Below, one piece after another: positions 7,703 to 14,806 of a DNA stretch of 19,485 nucleotides. The notes below the pieces were generated by a model. The model searched no databases. It was not told the origin of the DNA and saw only the letters and a program-made list of their open reading frames with translations. The DNA is from an uncultured Arcanobacterium sp. (GTDB taxonomy: Bacteria; Actinomycetota; Actinomycetes; Actinomycetales; Actinomycetaceae), in NCBI RefSeq assembly GCF_947253055.1, contig NZ_CAMXYE010000018.1, positions 1-19,485 on the forward strand. Direction: 5' to 3'. Both the position numbers and the translations under genes were made by a program. The stretch's first letter is position 1; every line of letters starts with the position of its first letter.

Positions 7703-7723
7703 AATACGAGATCTTATCTAAAA
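7689..7723 (+). repeat. Hairpin and direct repeat over the stop codon
   Basis: AAGATCTC (7689-7696) and GAGATCTT (7708-7715) form a perfect 8-base inverted repeat with an 11-base loop that contains the TAA stop (7700-7702). The same bases also form a direct repeat, AGATCTYATCTAAAA, at 7690-7704 and 7709-7723. There is no T run after the hairpin, so a terminator role is weak. It could be a degenerate terminator, an mRNA 3' stabiliser, or a local duplication. Confidence 0.45.
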
Positions 7724-7844
7724 GACAAATCGTGCCGATTGTTAAAAATTGTGTAAAAGTATTTAAATTATCTAAAACTGCCCAAAAATACTCAAAATTG
7801 CCTAAATCCGGAAATTTACCTCTTTTTCCTGTAAGAATAAGAAT

Positions 7845-9521
7845 ATGAGTACACGTGCAGGCACCCGGGCGCTCCCGGAAGATTTAATAGATGTTGATGC
7901 TCTTCAAGCGGCTTATTACGATATAGAGCCGGATCCAGATAATCCTAATCAAAAAGTAGTGTTCGGCACCTCCGGACATCGCGGAAGTGCTTTTGACGGC
8001 GCTTTTAACGAAGCCCATATCGTGGCTACTACGCAGGCAATCGTAGAATATCGCCAAGCGCAGGGCTTTGATGGGCCACTCTTTATTGGCCGTGATACAC
8101 ACGCCCTCTCTGCTCCAGCCGAACGCACTGCTTTAGAGGTACTGGCAGCGAACGGTATCGAAGTGCGAATCGATGCCCGTAATTCTTGGACACCTACCCC
8201 AGCTGTATCTTTAGCTATTTTGCTGGCAAACGGGGCGGGAACTCCGGCAGGTGTGAGCACTTCCGGCGCGGGGAGAGCCGATGGCATAGTGATTACTCCT
8301 TCGCATAATCCACCGCGCGATGGCGGTTTCAAATACAATCCTCCGCACGGTGGGCCAGCCGATACCGACGCCACTAAAGTGATTGCCGCGCGCGCCAATG
8401 AAATTTTGCAGACTGGGTGGAAAAAAGTAAAGCGGATTCCTTACTCGGCGGCACTGGCAGCAGATACTACCCAAAAGTACGATTTCCTTTCCGCCTATGT
8501 AGAGAATCTTGCACAGGTAATAGATTTCGCGGCAATTAAATCTGCCGGAGTACGCATCGGAGCAGACCCGATGGGCGGAGCTTCTGCAGAATACTGGGGA
8601 GCTATCGGAGAGCGCTATCAATTAGATTTGACGGTAGTGAATTCGGAAGTCGATCCCACTTGGTATTTCATGACTCTGGATTGGGATGAAAAAATTCGCA
8701 TGGATTGCTCCTCCCCCTATGCAATGGCAGGATTGCTGGAACGGATGCACCCAAATGCCCAAGGGGAAGTGCCTTACGATATTGCCACCGGAAACGACGC
8801 CGATGCTGATCGGCACGGCATAGTCACTCCCGATGCCGGATTGATGAATCCGAACCATTATTTAGCAGTTGCGATTAGCTATCTCTACAGCCACCGCCCC
8901 CAGTGGCAGACTGATGCGGTGGGCAAGACGCTAGTCTCTTCTTCCCTTATCGACCGGGTAGTGGCTGGTATGGGGAAGAAACTCGTAGAAGTACCGGTGG
9001 GCTTTAAGTGGTTTGTGCCCGGACTACTGGCCGGTACGGCTGGTTTTGGCGGAGAAGAATCTGCCGGGGCTTCTTTCTTGCGCAAAGACGGCACCGTCTG
9101 GAGCACCGATAAAGACGGGCTCATTATGGATTTACTCGCTTCCGAAATTCTGGCAGTCACAGGTAAAAGCCCTTCACTGCTCCATAAAGAGTTAGTGGCT
9201 AAGTACGGCGCTTCTGCCTATGCCCGCATCGATGCTCCCGCCACAAAAGAGCAGAAAGCAAAGCTCGCACAGCTCTCCCCCGCGGATGTAAAAGCTACCA
9301 CTCTAGCTGGCGAAACAATTACGGATCGCTTGGTGGCAGCTCCCGGTAATGGGGCACCCATCGGAGGATTGAAGGTATGTACCGAGAATGCTTGGTTTGC
9401 TGCCCGCCCGTCTGGCACCGAAGATGTGTATAAGATTTATGCCGAATCTTTCCGCGGAGAAGAGCATTTATCACAAGTACAAGCAGAAGCGAAAGAGGTC
9501 GTAGACGCTGCTTTGCGCTAA
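7845..9521 (+). CDS. pgm: Phosphoglucomutase (alpha-D-glucose phosphate-specific)
   Basis: A 558-residue cytosolic enzyme that interconverts glucose-1-phosphate and glucose-6-phosphate, linking glycolysis with glycogen and sugar-nucleotide synthesis. It matches the E. coli Pgm type over its whole length (about 546 residues there). It shows KVVFGTSGHRGSAF near the N-terminus; the active-site loop TPSHNPP, with the phosphorylated serine at Ser153; the Mg-binding loop DADADR (318-323); VEVPVGFKWFV and GGEESAGASFLRKDGTVWSTDKDG for sugar binding; and the phosphate-binding loop ARPSGTEDVYKIY at the C-terminus. About ten extra residues, rich in Gly/Ala/Thr, precede ADGIVITPSHNPP. The ATG at 7845 agrees with family alignments although its ribosome site is weak. 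The 142-base AT-rich leader shows no clear promoter. Confidence 0.97.
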   Translation: MSTRAGTRALPEDLIDVDALQAAYYDIEPDPDNPNQKVVFGTSGHRGSAFDGAFNEAHIVATTQAIVEYRQAQGFDGPLFIGRDTHALSAPAERTALEVLAANGIEVRIDARNSWTPTPAVSLAILLANGAGTPAGVSTSGAGRADGIVITPSHNPPRDGGFKYNPPHGGPADTDATKVIAARANEILQTGWKKVKRIPYSAALAADTTQKYDFLSAYVENLAQVIDFAAIKSAGVRIGADPMGGASAEYWGAIGERYQLDLTVVNSEVDPTWYFMTLDWDEKIRMDCSSPYAMAGLLERMHPNAQGEVPYDIATGNDADADRHGIVTPDAGLMNPNHYLAVAISYLYSHRPQWQTDAVGKTLVSSSLIDRVVAGMGKKLVEVPVGFKWFVPGLLAGTAGFGGEESAGASFLRKDGTVWSTDKDGLIMDLLASEILAVTGKSPSLLHKELVAKYGASAYARIDAPATKEQKAKLAQLSPADVKATTLAGETITDRLVAAPGNGAPIGGLKVCTENAWFAARPSGTEDVYKIYAESFRGEEHLSQVQAEAKEVVDAALR

Positions 9522-9559
9522 AATAGAGAAAATAAAAAAATTGCGCAAGGAGCAACGCT

Positions 9560-10312
9560 TTGGACGTCTGGAAACCAGATATCACTCTTAACCGAAATAT
9601 CCGTAAAGCTCTGCATAAACAAATCTCAGAGCCTATTCAAAGAAAAATTCTCAATGGAGATTTGCTGCCCGGGACACTTCTCGAAAATGAAGTGTCGCTC
9701 GCAGAGCGTCTTCAGGTATCCCGCCCAACGGCGCGGCAAGCCTTAAAGACCTTAGTAGATAAAGGTTTGCTGCTGCGCCAACGCGGCGTAGGCACGGTAG
9801 TAGCCCCTCGTTCCCGCTACCGCACTACCCCGTTGAGTTCTCTCTATGCTGATATTCGCCGGCGCGGCGGAATATCGCATACCCAGATACTGCGGTATGA
9901 GCTGCAGAGTGCAGATAGACGCGCGGCGGAACTGCTCGAATGCCCCGAAGGAAGCTCTATCCTCGCTTTAGAAAGACTTCGCTTCAAAGACGGTACTCCT
10001 ATCGCGATTCTTTTTAATCTCCTGCCGGCACGCTTTGCTCCCGAAATAAGCGAACTCGAAGAGCACGGACTCTATGAACTCCTCTACGCCGCCGGAGCAA
10101 AAATTAGCTCTACTAGGCAGACAGTCGGTGCCGAGCACCCTCGGCATCGCCCGGCCAGATTATTGAAAATTACTATGCGCGATCCGATACTCACTATTGA
10201 TCGCACTGCCTACGACAGCAAAGGGAACGTTGTAGAGTGGGGGCAACATATCTACCGCGGCGATCTCTATCGCTACGAATCGACTGTATTCACCGACGAA
10301 GAAGATACCTAA
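9560..10312 (+). CDS. GntR-family (HutC/UTRA type) transcriptional regulator
   Basis: A 250-residue one-component regulator. Residues about 12-82 form the GntR winged helix-turn-helix, including PIQRKILNGDLLPGTLL, SLAERLQVSRPTARQALKTLV and the wing GLLLRQRGVGTVV. Residues about 92-240 form a UTRA effector domain, ending in ILTIDRTAYDSKGNVVEW and RGDLYRYES. Family members usually repress sugar, amino-sugar or amino-acid genes and release DNA on binding a small metabolite; the ligand here is unknown. The start is a TTG at 9560, well supported by AAGGAG (9547-9552) 7 bases upstream. It lies 38 bases after pgm on the same strand, so a link to sugar-phosphate metabolism and co-transcription with pgm are plausible. 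Its 3' end faces the next gene, 4 bases away. Confidence 0.9.
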   Translation: MDVWKPDITLNRNIRKALHKQISEPIQRKILNGDLLPGTLLENEVSLAERLQVSRPTARQALKTLVDKGLLLRQRGVGTVVAPRSRYRTTPLSSLYADIRRRGGISHTQILRYELQSADRRAAELLECPEGSSILALERLRFKDGTPIAILFNLLPARFAPEISELEEHGLYELLYAAGAKISSTRQTVGAEHPRHRPARLLKITMRDPILTIDRTAYDSKGNVVEWGQHIYRGDLYRYESTVFTDEEDT

Positions 10313-10316
10313 AAAC

Positions 10317-10649
10317 CTATTTTCCGCCGGATATTTTTCGAGACGGCCCTGGATTGTCAATAATTTGCGGGGCGGAATCCTTGCCCCCTTTAATCGCTTC
10401 CACGGTAGCATCTTTCAAATATAAAGCAGAGGCGACGGCGGCATCCTTCGTCTTCGCTGCCGCAAATAAAGCAGCTTGCTTGGCAGCTTCTTTCGCTGCA
10501 ATTTTCGCCCGCGCGCGGCCCTCTACCAAAGCCTCCGACTCCCAAACTTCTTCCGCTTTAGCTTTTATTTCTTCGTAGCGCTCCCGGCCTGCTTTCGCTC
10601 CTAATACATAACTGGTGCCGGCCACTACTGCTACACTCACTAAGCCCAT
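10317..10649 (-). CDS. Small YtxH-like membrane-anchored protein
   Basis: A 110-residue protein with an N-terminal glycine- and valine-rich hydrophobic segment (MGLVSVAVVAGTSYVLGAKAG) followed directly by GRERYEEIKAKAEEVWES. This arrangement is recurrent in actinobacterial YtxH-like proteins. The remainder is Ala/Lys/Glu-rich and probably helical, possibly a coiled coil, with a basic tail. Such proteins are thought to sit in the membrane or associate with it in stress conditions; no enzymatic activity is implied. The start is supported by GGGG 9 bases upstream on the - strand. It is convergent with the GntR gene and lies 82 bases downstream of the phosphatase-fold gene on the same strand. The exact role is unknown. 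Confidence 0.75.
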   Translation of the reverse strand: MGLVSVAVVAGTSYVLGAKAGRERYEEIKAKAEEVWESEALVEGRARAKIAAKEAAKQAALFAAAKTKDAAVASALYLKDATVEAIKGGKDSAPQIIDNPGPSRKISGGK

Positions 10650-10731
10650 TTATTTACACCCCTTTTCCTCTCTTTTATTCTAGCGTAGAAAAATGGAAAA
10701 ATATTTTCGGCTCCGGCGTGCAAAGCACTCC

Positions 10732-11793
10732 TTATTTTTCCGAATCTTTCCACCGAAGTTGCACCAACAATCCACGGTGGTCAGAACCACCTACTTGGAC
10801 AAGGCGAGCCGCTTTTCCGCGATAGTATTTTCCACCGTGCACTACCCGATCGATAGGCGAGGCAAGCAGTGGATATATATCTGAAGGCCAAGTACCTAAA
10901 GCACCACTCCCTGCTTCTTTTACAGCGTCTTTACACTTCGCACCCAATGCAGCTTGATGGTCAAAAGTAGAATTAAAATCTCCGGCCATAATGAAATTAG
11001 TGTTTTCCCGGCAATTTTCATATACCGCCGTTATCTCTTTTTTCCACCGCCCTTGCCGCTCCGGCATCGGAGCAATTGGATGGGTCGCAATTATATTGGG
11101 GCGCGCCCGCTCCCAAGCGGTACTAGCCACTGGGTCTAGCACCGGGCGAGTTTTTATAAAAGATATTTCTCCGTCTACGTAGGAAGAAGAAGTATCGAGC
11201 TCATATTCACCAAGGCGGTCAGAAATCAACAAAATAGTGGAAGAAAACTCCGGCTGAAAACGCGAAGTGTGCGTATCGAAATACTGATAGGTATATCCCG
11301 CTCGATCCAACATCTCTACCAGCTTTTTCCCACGTGGCGCGGAAGTCTCGGGGAGCACCACAATATCCACTTGCTCTGCTTTAACTATTTCCGATATATC
11401 GGCCATATCGGTGGCTCCACCTTGGGTATTGTAAGTGAGCACATTTATAGATCCAGGCACCCCTTGCGGCAGCTTGTCGAGATTATGCACTCCACGCTGA
11501 AATATCGTAGCTCCGTGCCCCAAGGCCGCTAAAAGTAAAAGCAAGGCCAAGCAGGCCGCAATTTTTCCGCGCCCCTTCCTCCGCCGGCGAATCAAGGAAA
11601 AAATAGCGCAGAGCAAGCCGCACCCAAAAATTCCCACCGCCAAGACCCCGCGCAAAGCAATTATTTGTGCAAAGGGCTCTTGCAGCAGATAGGGCGCCAG
11701 CGTCGGAAATAAATCAAGACGCACGCTCAGTAAAGCTATTCCTCCGAGCAGTAACGCAAAAAGCAACAGGAAAAAGCGCAGAATAATTTTCAT
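10732..11793 (-). CDS. Membrane-anchored endonuclease/exonuclease/phosphatase-fold protein
   Basis: A 353-residue protein. Three hydrophobic segments at residues about 4-24, 43-67 and 78-97 (RRRRKGRGK between the last two) anchor a C-terminal EEP domain that probably faces the outside. The EEP catalytic landmarks are present: YNTQGG with Asn122, PETS with Glu149, THP with His238, GDFNS with Asp272 and Asn274, a putative active-site Asp315, and GSDHRG with Asp338-His339. The fold covers DNases, sphingomyelinases, inositol-phosphate phosphatases and others, so the substrate cannot be named; an envelope or extracellular phosphodiester is the natural guess. Upstream on the - strand a TATAAT lies only 3 bases from the ATG, too close for a standard leader. 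It lies 57 bases downstream of nrdG on the same strand. Confidence 0.85.
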   Translation of the reverse strand: MKIILRFFLLLFALLLGGIALLSVRLDLFPTLAPYLLQEPFAQIIALRGVLAVGIFGCGLLCAIFSLIRRRRKGRGKIAACLALLLLLAALGHGATIFQRGVHNLDKLPQGVPGSINVLTYNTQGGATDMADISEIVKAEQVDIVVLPETSAPRGKKLVEMLDRAGYTYQYFDTHTSRFQPEFSSTILLISDRLGEYELDTSSSYVDGEISFIKTRPVLDPVASTAWERARPNIIATHPIAPMPERQGRWKKEITAVYENCRENTNFIMAGDFNSTFDHQAALGAKCKDAVKEAGSGALGTWPSDIYPLLASPIDRVVHGGKYYRGKAARLVQVGGSDHRGLLVQLRWKDSEK

Positions 11794-11850
11794 CTAATTA
11801 TAAAGTTCTCTCCGCATAGGACTTTTATTCTCAATACTCCGCCAGTATAA

Positions 11851-12483
11851 CTAGGAGCGGGGAGCGGCGGGTTTAAGGAAAGGCACTGTGCCTTCGGAAT
11901 CACGCTGCGCAGATTCCCACAATACTACCTGCCCCGCCGCCCGCGAAGCCGGCAAATCTATCAGCCGCTGATTGCGCGAACCGCGGAAAGCTAAATCGTG
12001 ATGATAGAGAGATTTCACAAAAGGCCCATCTACCAATACATCGCAGAGGTCTAAGAGCTCTATCTTGGCGCTATCTTCCTCCAAGAGCTGCTCATAGGTG
12101 TATCCAGACCACACCCAGACGTTCTTCGTATTTCCAAAACGAGCCCGAAAATCCCGCAATAGCGGAAGTAAAATCGGGGTAGCTAGCAGCGGCTCTCCAC
12201 CCAACAAGGAAAGCCCCGCCACATAGGGTTGCGCAATATCCTGCAAAATTTTTTCTTGCAGCTCCCCGGTGTACGGGGAACCGTAACGAAAACTCTGCGC
12301 AGCTTGGTTATAGCAGCCAGGGCAGCGGAAAGGGCAACCAGATACGTAGAGAGAACAGCGCACGCCTTCGCCGTCTACGAAATTAAAGGGCTTGTAATCC
12401 GCTATATTTCCGCAGAAAAGCGCTTCCCCGCACCATTCTTTCGCCGCTGGTTGCCGAATTCCGTGCTCATCTTTTATAGGCAT
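11851..12483 (-). CDS. nrdG: Anaerobic ribonucleoside-triphosphate reductase activating protein
   Basis: A 210-residue radical-SAM enzyme that installs the glycyl radical on NrdD, using a [4Fe-4S] cluster and S-adenosylmethionine. The cluster motif CX3CX2C is SGCPFRCPGCYNQ, with cysteines at 50, 54 and 57. GGEP (95-98) is the SAM-binding element, and DVLVDGPFVKSLYHHDLAFRGSRNQRLIDL is the conserved C-terminal block of NrdG (residues about 156-185). There is an N-terminal extension of roughly 20 residues before the core, and a short Pro/Arg tail. The ATG is 1 base from the nrdD stop, with AGG in the end of nrdD as the likely ribosome site, so translation is probably coupled to nrdD. The assignment is firm. 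Confidence 0.96.
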   Translation of the reverse strand: MPIKDEHGIRQPAAKEWCGEALFCGNIADYKPFNFVDGEGVRCSLYVSGCPFRCPGCYNQAAQSFRYGSPYTGELQEKILQDIAQPYVAGLSLLGGEPLLATPILLPLLRDFRARFGNTKNVWVWSGYTYEQLLEEDSAKIELLDLCDVLVDGPFVKSLYHHDLAFRGSRNQRLIDLPASRAAGQVVLWESAQRDSEGTVPFLKPAAPRS

Positions 12484-12484
12484 T

Positions 12485-14644
12485 TTACCTGGTAGGGCCG
12501 TCCATATGCTTTACGCGATTAGATATCTCCACATGCCGGCCGTGCACCATCGGGCGTTTCTGCGGATTACCTAGATAGCCGCAGGTACGCTTCACCACAT
12601 CGCAAGTGGCTGGATCGTCGTTACCACAATCTGGGCACGCAAAGCCTTCTGCGGTAGTAGCAAATTCGCCGTCGAAACCACATTCGTAGCAGTGATCAAT
12701 AGGCGTATTAGTACCGAGATAAGCTACTTTATCGTAAGCGTAATCCCAGACTGCCTCCAAAGCCTGCAAGTTATGAGTAAGTTTTGGATACTCGCAGTAA
12801 TGGATGAATCCACCTTTGGTATATTCCGCATAGGGCGCTTCGAAATCAATCTTTTCAAAAGGCGTAATTTTCTTGCGCACATCGTAGTGGAAAGAATTTG
12901 TGTAATAATCTTTATCCGTGACGTGCGGAATCATTCCAAATTTTGCCTGATCCAGGCGGCAGAAACGATCAGTTAAAGACTCCGAAGGCGTGGAATAAAT
13001 CGAGAACCAGTAAGGAGCTTCTTTCTTCCAAGCAGTCGCATAGTCGTTGAGCTTCTGCATAATTTCGAGAGTAAATTCTTTCGCTTCCGGATTATTTTCC
13101 CAATTCGGGCCGTAGAAACAGGTGGCTGCCTCGTAGAGTCCGATATAGCCGATGGAGATAGTCGAGCGGTAGTTACGGAAAAATTGTGAAACATCCGTAT
13201 CGTTTTCGGCCACTCGTTTTCCAAAAGCTCCATACTTGTAGAGAATAGGAGCATTTTCGGTAGAGGCCTCTTCGCAGCGCTTTATCCGGTAGAAAAGAGC
13301 TTCTTTCATTATTTCCATACGCTCCGAGAAGATTCTCCAGAAGCGATCCTTCTCTCCGTGCGATTCAATCGCGATACGCGGCACATTCAAAGTAACTACA
13401 CCGAGATTGTTGCGCCCAGCGTTTATCGCCTCTCCCGTCTGCGGATCTACCCATTTCGGTAAAAACGAGCGGCAGCCCATCGGCGCTTTATAATCGCCTT
13501 CCAACTCGGTAATTCGCTTATAGGAAAGCACATCTGGATACATACGCTTTGCTGAACACTCCAAGGCCAGCTGTTTAATATCGTAATTCGGATCTTGCGG
13601 ATCGAGATTCACACCGCGCCGCAGCCCAAATACCAGCTTCGGGAAAATAGCGGTATGGCGATCGCGCCCAATTCCTTTAATGCGCACTTGCAAAATTGCT
13701 TTTTGAATCTCCCGCTCTAGGCGCTCCGTACCCAGCCCGAATCCGAGGGTGACGAAAGGAGTCTGCCCGTTCGAGGTGTAAAGCGTATTAATCTCATATT
13801 CGAGAGATTGCATAGCGTCATAGATATCTTTTTTCGTCTTTGTCCAGGCGTATTCTTCTTGCCGCTCCGGCTCCACCCACTCCTGCGCATCGCGCATATG
13901 CTTCTCGAAATTGATTTGTGCATAGGGCGCGAGGATTTCATCCGTGCGATCTACCGAGCAGCCGCCATACTGCGAAGAGGCAACATTCGCAATGATCTGC
14001 GCAATCTGCGCTGTAGCAGTATTAATCGAACGCGGCGATTCCACCCGCGCATTACCAATCTGGAAACCATTTTCCAGCATTCCTTTAATGTCGATTAAGC
14101 AGCAGTTAGTCATCGGCTGGAAAGGCTGGTAATCCAAATCGTGATAGTGGATTTCGCCTTTGATATGAGCATTGGCGACGGCGCGCGGCAGCATGGAGCG
14201 CAGGGCATAGGCCTTTGCCACCGAACCGGCCGTCAAATCCCGCTGCGTATTAAATACAGTGGAATCTTTATTGGCGTTCTCATTTACTACCGTCTTATCC
14301 CGCTTGAGGAGGCGCCCCACTGAATAGGTGACGTCCATATTCTGCTCGCGGGCAATATCGCGATCATGGCGATACTCAATATAGGCACGAGCTACATCTG
14401 GATACTTGGAGCTCATCAAGAAGTTTTCCGTAGCCGTCTGAATAGTGGCAATATCTAAATCACCAGCGGGGAGGGAACGAAGAATCTGGCGCACCGCCTC
14501 CATCGCAAAGGGGTGATCATCTATCCCGTTATTATTAAGTGCCAGGTAGACAGCACGATAAATCTTCGCCGGATCGAACTTTACTTTTCGCCCATCCCGC
14601 TTGATTACCTGTACGTCGGTCTTTAACTCCTCATTAACCAACAT
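12485..14644 (-). CDS. nrdD: Anaerobic (class III) ribonucleoside-triphosphate reductase
   Basis: A 719-residue oxygen-sensitive enzyme making dNTPs from NTPs. It has an N-terminal ATP-cone starting at VIKRDGRKVKFDPAKIYRAV, which is the allosteric activity site; a ten-stranded barrel with HDLDYQPFQPMTNCCLIDI carrying active-site cysteines; a C-terminal zinc ribbon of two CX2C pairs (CYECGF and CPDCGN); and RTCGYLG, where Gly689 should carry the radical. The length and C-terminus match the E. coli type (712 residues). The frame also opens at a GTG at 14671, but the ATG at 14644 is preceded by AGGAGG (14651-14656) at 6 bases and starts the family homology. It is followed by nrdG one base downstream. 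An NrdR-box-like site lies over its promoter. No aerobic ribonucleotide reductase gene is in the window. Confidence 0.96.
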   Translation of the reverse strand: MLVNEELKTDVQVIKRDGRKVKFDPAKIYRAVYLALNNNGIDDHPFAMEAVRQILRSLPAGDLDIATIQTATENFLMSSKYPDVARAYIEYRHDRDIAREQNMDVTYSVGRLLKRDKTVVNENANKDSTVFNTQRDLTAGSVAKAYALRSMLPRAVANAHIKGEIHYHDLDYQPFQPMTNCCLIDIKGMLENGFQIGNARVESPRSINTATAQIAQIIANVASSQYGGCSVDRTDEILAPYAQINFEKHMRDAQEWVEPERQEEYAWTKTKKDIYDAMQSLEYEINTLYTSNGQTPFVTLGFGLGTERLEREIQKAILQVRIKGIGRDRHTAIFPKLVFGLRRGVNLDPQDPNYDIKQLALECSAKRMYPDVLSYKRITELEGDYKAPMGCRSFLPKWVDPQTGEAINAGRNNLGVVTLNVPRIAIESHGEKDRFWRIFSERMEIMKEALFYRIKRCEEASTENAPILYKYGAFGKRVAENDTDVSQFFRNYRSTISIGYIGLYEAATCFYGPNWENNPEAKEFTLEIMQKLNDYATAWKKEAPYWFSIYSTPSESLTDRFCRLDQAKFGMIPHVTDKDYYTNSFHYDVRKKITPFEKIDFEAPYAEYTKGGFIHYCEYPKLTHNLQALEAVWDYAYDKVAYLGTNTPIDHCYECGFDGEFATTAEGFACPDCGNDDPATCDVVKRTCGYLGNPQKRPMVHGRHVEISNRVKHMDGPTR

Positions 14645-14667
14645 ATTGTGCCTCCTGTCTTTTTGTA

Positions 14668-14686
14668 CCACTAGATATAGATACTA
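14668..14686 (-). promoter_or_regulatory. NrdR-box-like operator over the nrdD promoter
   Basis: On the - strand the site reads TATCTATATCTAGTGG (14683 to 14668). It matches the NrdR consensus, recalled as acaCwAtATaTwGtgt, at most core positions (CTATAT and TNTAGTG). A TANNNT -10 element, TAGTAT (14686-14681), overlaps its upstream end, so NrdR binding here would block transcription of nrdD-nrdG. NrdR boxes usually come in pairs about two or three helical turns apart; I could not see a second good one. The nrdR gene is not in this window. Confidence 0.6.
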
Positions 14687-14806
14687 AGACGAAAGCGACG
14701 CCGATTTCTATACCAGACACACCTTTGGAAAAAATTGTGCGGCAGATATTTTTCCATTCCTCGAGAAAAATAAAATGAGAGGGACTAAGGTCCTTATTCG
14801 GATTTT

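Noticed and set aside
10718..10728. Small hairpin GTGC/GCAC after the EEP-fold gene on the - strand as a terminator
   Set aside because: The stem is only four pairs with no adjacent T run on that strand, too weak to call.
14714..14720. TATAGA, preceded by TGG on the - strand, as a second NrdR box or an extended -10 of nrdD
   Set aside because: Only half of the NrdR consensus matches, and the distance to the good box, about 37 bases, is not a usual pairing.
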